From Oscillospiraceae bacterium (GTDB taxonomy: Bacteria > Bacillota > Clostridia > Oscillospirales > Ruminococcaceae): a DNA stretch of 47,297 nt. A program made the translations under genes and the position numbers. The stretch lies in the NCBI GenBank assembly GCA_017460955.1, contig JAFTZY010000050.1:1-47297 (forward strand), read 5' to 3'. Shown in pieces: positions 9,088 to 16,606 of this stretch. The notes beneath the pieces were generated by a model. It was given only the letters and a program-made list of their open reading frames with translations. It did no database searches and was not told where the DNA came from. Positions within the stretch are counted from its first letter, which is position 1; the number at the start of each line of letters is the position of its first letter.

Positions 9088-10194
9088 TCAGTTCTTGAGC
9101 TGGATGGGCATGATGAGGTAGACAAAGCTCTCGCCTGCGGGGGGCGTGATCTTGATGACCTTGTTGCTGCCGCTCATGTGCAGGCGGATCTTGTCGCACT
9201 CGCAGGCACGCAGGGCCTCGAGCAGGTACTTGTTGGAAAATCCGATGGTCAGGCTCTCGCCGTCGATATCGGCAGGGATGCGGTCATGGATATCACCGAT
9301 GCCCGTTTTGCAGGAGATCTCCATGGCGCCGTCACCAAACACGCAGCGCATGGGAGCCTTGTTCTTCTCATTGATGAGCAGGGAGCAGCGCTCGGCAAGT
9401 CCGAGCATATCGCGGGTGTTGAGGGTGACGGTGGTTTTGGCATCGCTCGGGATGGAGCTGCGGAAATTGTGAAATTCCCCTTTGAGCAGTCTTGCGAACA
9501 GCTCGCAGCCGCCCACGGAAAAGACGATGTGCGTGCCGTTGGTGGAAAACGCACAGGGCTCCTCGGCATCATCGCGCATCAGACCGATGAGCTCCGTCAG
9601 TGCCTTCTTGGGTACCACAAAGTGAAAGCTTCCAAGATCCGCTGCGGGCTCCTGCCGCAGGGCCAGACGGTAGCGGTCCATGGCCACGATATAGAGCATC
9701 CCGTCCCCGGCTTCAAACAGCTCACCGGTCAGGATGGGCTTGTCCTCCTTGGTGGAGGCGGCAAAGCTCGACTGCAGGATCATTGAGCGCAGCAGGGGCT
9801 GCGGGATCCCGGTGCTTGGTCCGGATTCCACCACCGGCAGATCGGGATATTCCTCCGCACTCATGGCGGACATCCGGTATTCCGTATCCGCACTGGAAAG
9901 ACGGACATTCCAGTTTTCATCCATTTCAAAACGGATCTCGTCCCCGGGCATGCGCTTGGTCATCTCACTGAACAGCCTTGCATTCATCACGCAGGTGCTG
10001 CTGTCTGTACACTGTGCCGGGATCCGCGTGCGGATACCGATCTCCAGGTCATAGCCGGTCAGCACGACCTCCCCCTCGCTCAGCTGTACACAAATGCCCT
10101 CCAGGGCCGGAATGGTGGATTTGGCAGAGACGGCACGCAGTACATGCGCAATGCCGCTGCACAGATCCTGTTTCTGACAAGTAAACTGTATCAT
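9088..10194 (-). CDS. dnaN: DNA polymerase III beta sliding clamp
   Basis: The ring-shaped processivity clamp of the replicative polymerase, 368 residues, the normal length. The start FTCQKQDLCSGIAHVLRAVS, the internal EYPDLP segment and the C-terminal end in FVYLIMPIQLKN match DnaN of Firmicutes. The ATG at 10194 has GGAGATGTAAGGA upstream. The gene follows oriC, as in Bacillus. Since a stem-loop with a short T-run lies after dnaA at 10336-10360, dnaN may be read partly from its own promoter, which I could not identify. Confidence 0.97.
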   Translation of the reverse strand: MIQFTCQKQDLCSGIAHVLRAVSAKSTIPALEGICVQLSEGEVVLTGYDLEIGIRTRIPAQCTDSSTCVMNARLFSEMTKRMPGDEIRFEMDENWNVRLSSADTEYRMSAMSAEEYPDLPVVESGPSTGIPQPLLRSMILQSSFAASTKEDKPILTGELFEAGDGMLYIVAMDRYRLALRQEPAADLGSFHFVVPKKALTELIGLMRDDAEEPCAFSTNGTHIVFSVGGCELFARLLKGEFHNFRSSIPSDAKTTVTLNTRDMLGLAERCSLLINEKNKAPMRCVFGDGAMEISCKTGIGDIHDRIPADIDGESLTIGFSNKYLLEALRACECDKIRLHMSGSNKVIKITPPAGESFVYLIMPIQLKN

Positions 10195-10285
10195 GATTCC
10201 TTACATCTCCTAACGCTTCTTTTTAATCGCCGCGGCACTCTCCACATCCCCCGTACGCCCCTGTGCAGTAAAGATATTCCTTCCC

Positions 10286-10336
10286 TCATAAAATAAATAT
10301 CGTAGTAGTAGTAGGGGGTGTGCAAAGTGTGGAAAA
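10286..10336 (-). promoter_or_regulatory. Basal origin unwinding system: two DnaA boxes, G/C run, four DnaA-trios, AT-rich DUE
   Basis: Read on the minus strand: TTTTCCACA (10336-10328) abuts CTTTGCACA (10327-10319), then CCCC, then four CTA triplets (TAG on the plus strand at 10303, 10306, 10309 and 10312), then an AT-rich stretch to about 10286. This is the layout described for the Bacillus subtilis unwinding element, where DnaA loads from tandem boxes onto 3'-GAT-5' trios. The trios point towards dnaN, so melting should start around 10286-10314. The match is by eye, but every component is present with tight spacing. Confidence 0.85.
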
Positions 10337-10360
10337 CGCAGGATCGTACCGATCCTGCGT
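10336..10360 (-). terminator. Perfect 11-bp stem after dnaA, abutting a DnaA box
   Basis: ACGCAGGATCG (10336-10346) and CGATCCTGCGT (10350-10360) form an exact stem with a 3-base loop. In the direction of dnaA transcription the stem runs directly into TTTT, which is also the start of the DnaA box TTTTCCACA. It could be a weak rho-independent terminator of dnaA, a structural part of oriC, or both. Confidence 0.55.
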
Positions 10361-10434
10361 CCGATCGGCGCGGCAGTTTTGCACAGGCGGCCTCTTGAAA
10401 AATTGTGAAAAAGTGAAAAACTTCCCGGAAATTC

Positions 10435-10450
10435 TGTTTCATGTGAAAAA
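10435..10450. promoter_or_regulatory. parS-like site inside oriC (one mismatch)
   Basis: TGTTTCATGTGAAAAA differs at a single base from the four perfect parS sites on the right arm. It overlaps a weak DnaA-box-like 9-mer (TGTGAAAAA at 10442). ParB binding here is uncertain because the changed base breaks the palindrome. Confidence 0.45.
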
Positions 10451-10730
10451 GTGAAATGTCTGTGGACAAATACCCCGTCCATTCTTGAAAATTTTGTGGA
10501 ATATCCGGATCGTATTATTCACATTCCACGCACTGTGCAAAAGTCCTTTCCGGAAAACTGTGGAATCTTTTGTTCCTGTTTCTGTTTTCACGGAATATAC
10601 ACATTTTCTTTCCACGGGGTTTTCCACCGACTGTTGAAAACCGTGTTGAAACAATGTTTACAAATAGTAACTTTTTCTTTTCCACAATGACATTTTTCAC
10701 TTTCCACGTTGAAAACCGGCGTCTTGAAAA

Positions 10731-12101
10731 TCAGATCTGCTGCTGGGGGCTCTTCTCCCGCACGTCCTTGATGATGTCATCGACGAGCGCCTTCATGTTG
10801 CTGTCCTTCTTGATGGCATCGTTGATGGTGTTGATGGCATAGACGATGGTGGAGTGGTCCCTGCCGCCGAATTCCATGCCGATGGAGGCAAGCGGGAGCC
10901 CGGTGACCTCACGCACGACATAGGCGGCCACCTTGCGGGCGGTCGAGATCTGGGAGGTGCGCTTGGTGGAACGGATGTCGTCGGGCGTGATGCCGTAGAC
11001 ATTGGCGACCTCCTCGATGATGCGCTCGACGGTGACCGGGATGGGCTGGTCATCGGTGAGGATATCGCGGATGACGCTCTGCGCCATGGAGATGGTCGGG
11101 GAGGAATTGGCCAGCATTTTCAGGGCCTTGAGCTTCTTGACGGCACCCTCGAGCTGCCGGATGTTGGTTTTCAGGCGCGTGGCGATGAACTCCGTCACCT
11201 CATCCGGGATCTTCAGGTCCAGAAGCTCTGCCTTGCGGCGGATGATGGCATAGCGCGTCTCGAAGTCCGGCTCGCTGATGTCGGCGATGAGGCCCCATTC
11301 AAAGCGGTTGCGGATGCGCTCCTCGAGGGTCTTGAGGTCCCGCGGGGGCTTGTCCGAGGTGATGACGATCTGCTTGCCGGCGCTGTGAAGCTTGTTGAAG
11401 GTATGGAAGAATTCCTCCTGCATGCGCTCCTTGCCGGAGAAGAACTGGATGTCATCAACGATGAGCACATCGGCGCTGCGGTACTTGTCGTGAAAAACGG
11501 AGGTATCGCGCTGGTCGATGGCCTTGATGAGCTCGTTGCCGAAGGCCTCGCCGGTGACATAGATGACATTCTTGGCCGGATCATCCTGCATGATCTGGTG
11601 CTTGATGGCAGTCACAAGATGGGTCTTGCCCAGGCCCGAGGGGCCGTAGATGAACAGCGGATTGTAGGAGGTGGAGCTGTCGGTGGCCACGGCCTTGCAG
11701 GCAGCAAAGGCAAATTCATTGGACCGGCCCACGATGAAAGTATCGAAGGTATAGTCATACTCGGCAAATTCATAGCTCTTCTGGAGCTCCTCATGGCGCT
11801 CGCTCAGGTCGTCGATCTTGTCATTCCCCTGCTCATAGACCGGATCCTGCCGGTCGATCACGATCTCGAGCTCTGCCGGGAAGCCCAGCACGGCTTCCAG
11901 CGCCGTTTCCAGACTGTTCTTGAACTGTGAGGTGATAACACCGCTCTGAAATTCTGTATCCACACGCAGCTGCGCCTTCCGGCCTTCCAATCCGATAAGC
12001 TCTGTCGGATCGATCCATGTTTTCATCACGACGTCAGAGATCAGATGATTGGCTGTGCAGTACTGCTTGACCTGGTCAAATACTTCGTCAATCGAATTCA
12101 T
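10731..12101 (-). CDS. dnaA: Chromosomal replication initiator DnaA
   Basis: The AAA+ initiator that binds DnaA boxes and melts oriC, 456 residues. Domain I (about 1-80) binds partners. Domain III has Walker A GPSGLGKT (153-160) and Walker B VLIVDDIQF (D216, D217). The domain IV signature GGRDHSTIVYA is at 412-422. The start at 12101 (MNSIDEVFDQ) is chosen because GGAGG lies just upstream and the residues encoded further upstream do not resemble DnaA. Its promoter is at 12188-12216, facing away from rpmH, the classic divergent arrangement at the origin. Confidence 0.98.
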   Translation of the reverse strand: MNSIDEVFDQVKQYCTANHLISDVVMKTWIDPTELIGLEGRKAQLRVDTEFQSGVITSQFKNSLETALEAVLGFPAELEIVIDRQDPVYEQGNDKIDDLSERHEELQKSYEFAEYDYTFDTFIVGRSNEFAFAACKAVATDSSTSYNPLFIYGPSGLGKTHLVTAIKHQIMQDDPAKNVIYVTGEAFGNELIKAIDQRDTSVFHDKYRSADVLIVDDIQFFSGKERMQEEFFHTFNKLHSAGKQIVITSDKPPRDLKTLEERIRNRFEWGLIADISEPDFETRYAIIRRKAELLDLKIPDEVTEFIATRLKTNIRQLEGAVKKLKALKMLANSSPTISMAQSVIRDILTDDQPIPVTVERIIEEVANVYGITPDDIRSTKRTSQISTARKVAAYVVREVTGLPLASIGMEFGGRDHSTIVYAINTINDAIKKDSNMKALVDDIIKDVREKSPQQQI

Positions 12102-12187
12102 GTAACAACCTCCATTTTGAAATTCAAACGGGCACCCCGCATGCCGGTATTCTGTCGCGGCACAGGGGGATACCCCTACATATATAT

Positions 12188-12216
12188 ATTCTATCATATT
12201 TTCAGGAAAAAAGCAA
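12188..12216 (-). promoter_or_regulatory. dnaA promoter
   Basis: On the minus strand TTGCTT (12216-12211), a 17-base spacer and TAGAAT (12193-12188), followed by an AT repeat. The predicted leader is about 80 bases. The spacer begins TTTTCC, a feature shared with several other promoters here. Confidence 0.65.
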
Positions 12217-12222
12217 GTGTTT

Positions 12223-12238
12223 TTTTCAACTTTTCAAC
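12223..12238. repeat. Tandem TTTTCAAC octamers upstream of dnaA
   Basis: Two exact copies of TTTTCAAC lie head to tail just upstream of the dnaA -35 box. The same octamer or its complement recurs in oriC (10633, 10708) and before gyrB (7451, 7528, 7549). Confidence 0.6.
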
Positions 12239-12264
12239 ATAAAATGGAAAAGTATGGGGCTGGA

Positions 12265-12895
12265 GGCGTCTTGTGGGGGCCTGTGGTGGAGGGGAGGACC
12301 CCTTCACCCCCGACCAGAGGGGCGCTCGCCCTGGGTTTAAATCCAATCCCAGGACTGCTCAGTCTCGACAGGATCCTGACTCGACTTCGGTCGTCCGCCC
12401 CTCTGGACTCCGGGCAGCAGAGGGCGCAGCCCTCTGCACTCCTGCAAAGCAAGGGGCTGCGCCCCCTGCACCCCCTGTGGAGACTTGCGGGGTACCCTAT
12501 CTGGCGGCTAACCGCCGCCAGGTTGTAATGCGCGTTCGGTGCGTGAGGTGCGTTCTCGAAAAAGCGCGTTTCGGGTGTGAAGCAGCTTAATGCTTACCCA
12601 GGAACTCCCGCGCATACGCACCTTGTTCGCCTGGCACTGCGGCTGCAATCTAAGAATGCATTTCTCCGGAGAACGCGACAAGGTCTTATTGAGGTACGAA
12701 ATTCGGCCAAAGGAGTTCTTTCACCGAAGGACTCGCTATCCCTAAACGCTTAAAAGCAGGTGCAGGGGCCCGCCCCTCCAAACTAAAACTCCCCGGGGGC
12801 CGCAGGCCCCCACAACAGACCTCCCAAGTCTAAGATTCTAACCTCTTACCTCTCACCTCTAACTTCTAAAAGCCGCAGGCCCCCACAAGAGACCT
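12265..12895. repeat. Long dispersed repeat, rearranged copy (dnaA-rpmH gap)
   Basis: About 630 bp in which I find no convincing coding frame. It shares exact 20-mers with the element at 41001-41616: TTGTTCGCCTGGCACTGCGG at 12623 and 41348, and ATGCATTTCTCCGGAGAACG at 12656 and 41381. The right half (12623-12760) also matches the left half of that element in inverted orientation, including CGAAGGACTCGCTATCCCT. The outer ends carry TCTTGTGGGGGCC on the left and its complement on the right, duplicated at about 12805 and 12882. The left inner half differs, so the palindrome seen in the other copy is broken here. Confidence 0.75.
12838..12869. repeat. CTNACCT heptamer array
   Basis: CTAACCT, CTTACCT, CTCACCT, CTAACTT and then CTAAAA lie head to tail. 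Equivalent arrays border the second large repeat at 40961 and 41792. Confidence 0.7.
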
Positions 12896-13002
12896 ATCAA
12901 TTTTCAGAGCCCCTCCTCCTCCGTTTCTTTGTCTATTTTGCCCATTCCTGTGAAATACTTTCCTCCCTTTTGTCATATTTTCAGAAAATTTTGAAAAAGC
13001 CC

Positions 13003-13031
13003 TTGACACATCGCCTCCAATGGGCTATAAT
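13003..13031 (+). promoter_or_regulatory. rpmH promoter
   Basis: Perfect consensus TTGACA (13003-13008), 17 bases, TATAAT (13026-13031). A leader of about 85 bases follows before the rpmH start. It is the strongest promoter by sequence in the window. Confidence 0.92.
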
Positions 13032-13123
13032 AATAGAGTATGAAAGTCCACGGACTTTCCGGAGAGATCATTGCCGTACACCAGCGTGAGCAGGGGGCGG
13101 CAGTTGCGAGAGGAGGAGATACC

Positions 13124-13258
13124 ATGAAGAGAACATATCAGCCGAAGAAGCTGCACAGAAAGAAGGAGCACGGCTTCATGAAGAGAATGTCCGACAGAAA
13201 CGGCAGAAAGGTTTTAGCTCGCAGGAGAGCAAAGGGCAGAAAAAGACTTTCCCATTGA
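13124..13258 (+). CDS. rpmH: 50S ribosomal protein L34
   Basis: A 44-residue, very basic ribosomal protein, the usual length. [20 protein letters not shown] and the [20 protein letters not shown] end are family signatures. The ATG at 13124 follows GAGGAGGAG. An in-frame upstream ATG at 13040 would add 28 unrelated residues and is not the start. A consensus promoter lies upstream and a terminator follows directly, so rpmH can be made in excess of rnpA downstream. Confidence 0.98.
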   Translation: MKRTYQPKKLHRKKEHGFMKRMSDRNGRKVLARRRAKGRKRLSH

Positions 13259-13264
13259 CGAGTC

Positions 13265-13295
13265 AGACCACAAATCATGCATTTGTGGTCTTTTT
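13265..13295 (+). terminator. Terminator after rpmH
   Basis: AGACCACAAAT and ATTTGTGGTCT form an 11-bp stem with a 5-base loop (CATGC), followed by a T-run. It probably reduces read-through into rnpA. Confidence 0.9.
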
Positions 13296-13333
13296 GTTTT
13301 CATGGAGAAGGCTTCCGGCGTGGGGTGAGATGC

Positions 13334-13702
13334 ATGCTTTATACGCAGATCATGAAGGATAACAAACAGTTCCAGCGCTGCTACCACAGGGGGCAGTGCA
13401 TCGTATCCAGGCATGTCATCCTCTACGCCCTGCAAAACCGTGAGGGCTTCAACCGGCTCGGCATCACCACCGGCAAGAAGGTCGGCAATGCCGTCTGCCG
13501 CTCCCGTGCAAGGCGCATCATCCGTGCCGCCTGGCGGGACAATGAGCTCCGGGCACCCGTGGGACTCGATATCGTGATCGTGGCCCGCACTGCCATTAAC
13601 GATGCGGATGCCAATGTGCTGGGGACCTACCTGCAAAAAACGGGGATCCCTGCACTGCACAGCGTCCTTAGAAACGAAAAGCCCGGCAGGAGGCCGTCAT
13701 GA
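13334..13702 (+). CDS. rnpA: Ribonuclease P protein component
   Basis: The protein subunit of RNase P, which helps the catalytic RNA trim tRNA 5' ends; 122 residues. FQRCYHRGQCIVSRHVILYA and GNAVCRSRARRIIRAAWR match the central cleft and the RNR-type motif of RnpA. The ATG at 13334 is preferred because GGGGTGAG lies just upstream; an earlier in-frame ATG at 13277 lies within the rpmH terminator stem. Its stop overlaps the yidD start by four bases (ATGA). No promoter of its own was found. Confidence 0.95.
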   Translation: MLYTQIMKDNKQFQRCYHRGQCIVSRHVILYALQNREGFNRLGITTGKKVGNAVCRSRARRIIRAAWRDNELRAPVGLDIVIVARTAINDADANVLGTYLQKTGIPALHSVLRNEKPGRRPS

Positions 13703-13995
13703 AACAACTGCTGCTCTGGCTCATCCGGGGCTACCGGCGCTTTGTGTCGCCCCTCACGCCCCGCTGCTGCCGCTATTATCCGACCTGCTCGGCCTATGCC
13801 ATGCAGAGCGTCGGCCGCTTCGGCGCCGCCAAGGGTACCATCCTGACCGCGTCGCGGCTCCTGCGCTGCCATCCCTGGGCAAGGGGCGGGTATGATCCCG
13901 TTCCCGTGCGCTGCTCCTACAGGCATCTGCCCGCCTATTTCTGGCAGAATCACCGTCCGCAGGATGCGGACCATCTCCTCCCGGAGGAGGATTAG
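13699..13995 (+). CDS. yidD: Membrane protein insertion efficiency factor YidD
   Basis: A 98-residue protein with the hallmark CRYYPTCSAYA motif and an N-terminal amphipathic stretch (LLLWLIRGYRRFVSP). YidD proteins help YidC-dependent membrane insertion at the inner face of the membrane. It starts within the rnpA stop codon and lies 34 bases before yidC, the usual order rnpA-yidD-yidC. The C-terminal tail (NHRPQDADHLLPEED) is acidic and variable. Confidence 0.94.
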   Translation: MKQLLLWLIRGYRRFVSPLTPRCCRYYPTCSAYAMQSVGRFGAAKGTILTASRLLRCHPWARGGYDPVPVRCSYRHLPAYFWQNHRPQDADHLLPEED

Positions 13996-14029
13996 ATATC
14001 CACGCATCATTTGGAATTGAGGTACTATT

Positions 14030-15316
14030 TTGAATTTTCTGATCAACATCGTCGCAGTGCCGCTCGGCTTTATCATGCGGCTGATCTACGGCCTTGTGGG
14101 CAATTACGGCATTGCCATCATTTTGTTCACGCTGGTCACCAAGCTGATATTGTTCCCCATCTCCTACAAGCAGCAGAAAAATTCTGCAAGGCTGCAGCTG
14201 ATCAATCCGAAACTGAAAAAACTCCAGGAGCGCTATAAGGACAAGCCCGAAAAGCTACAGCTCGAGCAGTCCAAGCTCTACCAGGACGAAAATATCAATC
14301 CGTACTCCTCGTGCCTGACCTCGTTCATCCCGCTCATCCTGCTGTGGGGCGTGCTGGCTGTTGTGTACAAGCCCATGACCTATATCATGCGCTATGACAA
14401 GGATGTCATCGAGGAGGCAAAGTCCATCGTCATCTCCATTGATGAGGATGCCGAAAAAACGCAGGATACCCTCAAACGCAACAGCATGCGTCAGGAGCTC
14501 ATCATCGTCGAGAAGCTCGAGGCGAACATGGACGGCTTCCTGGATGCCATCAACGCGGGTGAGGTCACCTATCAGAACAAGGACGGCGAGGACGTCTTTG
14601 TGACGCTCACTGCCATTGAGCCGGAATTCGTGACAAGGGTCGATGAATTTGCCGATACCTTCAAGCTCGGTAATGTCAACCTCAGTGAGACACCGAGCAC
14701 CAAGCCCTCGGAGAATTCCCACTTCTTTTTGTTCCTCATCCCCATCCTGTCGGGTCTGATGCAGCTTGCCATGACTATTTACATGCAGTACATGCAGAAG
14801 AAGCGCAACCCCGACATGCCCAATATGGGCGCGATGAATGCGATGCTGTTCCTGATGCCGCTGTTCTCAGTATGGCTGGCATTCACCGTACCGGCCGGTG
14901 TCGGCTTCTACTGGCTGTGCTCGTCCGCGTTCTCCTTCCTCCAGTCCATTCTGCTGTACGCCTGGTTCAATGAGAAGCGCGTGGAGCAGATCGGTGCGCA
15001 GGAGCGTGAGAAGGCCAAGAAGAAGAAGCGCCGTCCGTCCATGATGCAGATGATGCTTGAGCAGCAGCAGGAAATGCTGCGTGAGAAGGAGGGCGGCAGT
15101 GCAGCCGGCGTCCGTCTCGGCGGCGGACCTGCCAACCGTGTCCGCTATTCGGATGACGATGAGCCCGAAAAGCTCTCGCGCTCCGAAATGGAAGAATACC
15201 AGACCTCCGTGATCCGGGACGCCAGACGGCGCATCGCTGAAAAGTACGGCGATACCGAGGCCCTCGCTCAGGAGGAGAATGCCCGCAGTCAGAGCCCGAA
15301 GAAGAAAAAGAAGTAG
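14030..15316 (+). CDS. yidC: Membrane protein insertase YidC/Oxa1 family
   Basis: A 428-residue insertase for membrane proteins. The predicted start is TTG at 14030, with GAGG upstream; no lipoprotein signal cysteine is seen, unlike in Bacillus SpoIIIJ. About five membrane segments are visible: residues 4-22, 26-46, 95-114, 231-254 and around 275-310. A Lys (VTKLILFPI) sits where YidC proteins often have the groove Arg. Between the third and fourth segments there is an insert of about 115 polar residues. The C-terminus is a long basic tail ending in SPKKKKK, as in ribosome-binding YidC homologues. Confidence 0.93.
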   Translation: MNFLINIVAVPLGFIMRLIYGLVGNYGIAIILFTLVTKLILFPISYKQQKNSARLQLINPKLKKLQERYKDKPEKLQLEQSKLYQDENINPYSSCLTSFIPLILLWGVLAVVYKPMTYIMRYDKDVIEEAKSIVISIDEDAEKTQDTLKRNSMRQELIIVEKLEANMDGFLDAINAGEVTYQNKDGEDVFVTLTAIEPEFVTRVDEFADTFKLGNVNLSETPSTKPSENSHFFLFLIPILSGLMQLAMTIYMQYMQKKRNPDMPNMGAMNAMLFLMPLFSVWLAFTVPAGVGFYWLCSSAFSFLQSILLYAWFNEKRVEQIGAQEREKAKKKKRRPSMMQMMLEQQQEMLREKEGGSAAGVRLGGGPANRVRYSDDDEPEKLSRSEMEEYQTSVIRDARRRIAEKYGDTEALAQEENARSQSPKKKKK

Positions 15317-15333
15317 AAAGGCAGGCGTTTTAT

Positions 15334-16542
15334 ATGACACAGATTTTTGTAGCCAAGACCGTGGAGGATGCCAAGCTCCTCGCAAGCCGCAGCTTCAATG
15401 CCCCTGTGACGGACATCAAGTTTGAAGTCCTCGAGGAGCCCAAGAGAAGTTTGTTTGGCTTCATGAAGGGGGAAGCCCGCGTCCGGGCCACCTATGTTTC
15501 CATCGATGTTTCCGATAAGGATTACAGTAAAAAGCCCGTCGTTTCTGCGCAGGCACAGGAGGCTGCCCCTGCTGAGGAGGCTGCCCCTGTCGAGACTGCT
15601 GCCCCTGCCCCTGAAGCTTCTTCCCCTGAAACTGCTGCACCCGTGGAGGCTGCACAAGAAGAAGTGCAGGAGGCAAGTACTCCCGGGACCGAGGAGGTCG
15701 TGGAGAGTGCGGAGCCTGTGACGGCGGAGGAGCTCTATGCGGAGGAGCCCGCACCGTCCGTGATCGAGACGGTGGCAGTGGAGGTATCCCCGGCACAGGA
15801 GGTACAGGAAGAGCAGGAGGAGAAGAGCGCGGATGCCGGCGTGCCGGAGGATGCGGATCTCATTTCCGGTGAGCCCTCCGAAGCCGCTCTGCAAAAGATC
15901 GAGAAGGCCAAGGCCTACCTTGCCGGTGTGCTCGCTGCCATGGATGTGGAAGCAGAGCTTAAGGTGACGGCCGGTGCCGAGAGTGCGATGATCGATATTG
16001 AAGCGACCAGCAACGGAGCCGTGATCGGCAAGCGCGGTGAGACGCTCGACGCCCTCCAGTACCTGACCTTTATGATCGCCAACCGCGGCGACAAGGAATA
16101 CTACCGTATCATTCTCAACAGCGCCGGCTACCGGGAGCGCCGCCGCAAGACCCTCGAGGAGCTTGCTGCCAAGATCGCCCGGAACGTCCTTCGCTCCGGC
16201 CGTCAGACGACGCTTGAGCCGATGAATCCCTATGAGCGCCGCATCATCCATTCCACCATTGCCGGGATCGAGGGTGTGACCTCCCGCAGCGTGGGTGAGG
16301 AGCCGTACCGCAAGGTGGTGATCTCCTCCACGGAACGTCCGGCACGCCGTTCCAGACGTAGTGACCGGAATGACCGCGGCGGACGCGGTGACCGCCGGAG
16401 AAACGACCGCCGGAGAAATAACGATGCACCGCCGACCCGTATCAATATGGATTCCATGAAGACCAGCTTCGAGAAGGACTACAAGCGTCCCAAGCCCGAG
16501 GATGATCTGAATGCCGGTCTGTACGGTAAGATCGAATTTTGA
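15334..16542 (+). CDS. jag: Jag/KhpB RNA-binding protein (Jag_N, KH and R3H domains)
   Basis: A cytoplasmic RNA-binding protein of 402 residues, longer than the usual 210-280. The order is Jag_N (about 1-55, with EEPKRSLFGFMKGEARV), a long low-complexity linker rich in Ala, Pro and Glu (about 70-170), a KH domain with GKRGETLDALQYL near 231, and an R3H domain with NPYERRIIHSTI near 295. It ends in an Arg/Gly/Asp-rich stretch and a conserved-looking tail (LNAGLYGKIEF). KhpB homologues pair with KhpA and affect cell elongation. It lies 17 bases after yidC, and a terminator follows. Confidence 0.93.
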   Translation: MTQIFVAKTVEDAKLLASRSFNAPVTDIKFEVLEEPKRSLFGFMKGEARVRATYVSIDVSDKDYSKKPVVSAQAQEAAPAEEAAPVETAAPAPEASSPETAAPVEAAQEEVQEASTPGTEEVVESAEPVTAEELYAEEPAPSVIETVAVEVSPAQEVQEEQEEKSADAGVPEDADLISGEPSEAALQKIEKAKAYLAGVLAAMDVEAELKVTAGAESAMIDIEATSNGAVIGKRGETLDALQYLTFMIANRGDKEYYRIILNSAGYRERRRKTLEELAAKIARNVLRSGRQTTLEPMNPYERRIIHSTIAGIEGVTSRSVGEEPYRKVVISSTERPARRSRRSDRNDRGGRGDRRRNDRRRNNDAPPTRINMDSMKTSFEKDYKRPKPEDDLNAGLYGKIEF

Positions 16543-16546
16543 GTGA

Positions 16547-16569
16547 GGGGGCCTTCGGGCCCCTTTTTT
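16547..16569 (+). terminator. Terminator between jag and mnmE
   Basis: GGGGGCC-TTC-GGGCCCC (16547-16563) followed by six T. It lies in the short gap between the two genes, so some read-through to mnmE is likely, as no separate mnmE promoter is visible. Confidence 0.85.
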
Positions 16570-16606
16570 GCGGGAAGTCCCGTTACATCCAAGAGAGGAG
16601 GCCCCC

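Larger units (their letters stand above)
10195..10730. other. oriC: Chromosomal replication origin (oriC) between dnaN and dnaA
   Basis: This 536-bp gap has no gene and carries many DnaA-box-like 9-mers. The best are TTTTCCACA (10328-10336 minus, 10678-10686 plus) and TTTTGCACA (10377-10385 plus, 10534-10542 minus). Others are CTTTGCACA (10319-10327 minus), TTGTCCACA (10461-10469 minus), TATTCCACA (10495-10503 minus), GATTCCACA (10559-10567 minus), TTTTCCACC (10620-10628 plus), and weaker copies at 10404, 10608 and 10700. A basal unwinding module lies at its dnaN end. In Bacillus subtilis the unwinding region is also between dnaA and dnaN. Confidence 0.88.

Noticed and set aside
12217-12590. 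Short open frames within the dnaA-rpmH repeat
   Set aside because: Pro/Arg/Ala-rich translations from palindromic GC DNA, no similarity between the two repeat copies at protein level.
12600-12680. tRNA or 5S rRNA remnant in the repeat arm (segment with GTTCGCCTGGCACT)
   Set aside because: No cloverleaf, T-loop or 5S fold could be drawn; the similarity is limited to a few bases.
12102-13123. oriC in the dnaA-rpmH gap
   Set aside because: No good DnaA box or trio array is present there; the dnaA-dnaN gap has both. A bipartite origin remains possible but is not supported here.
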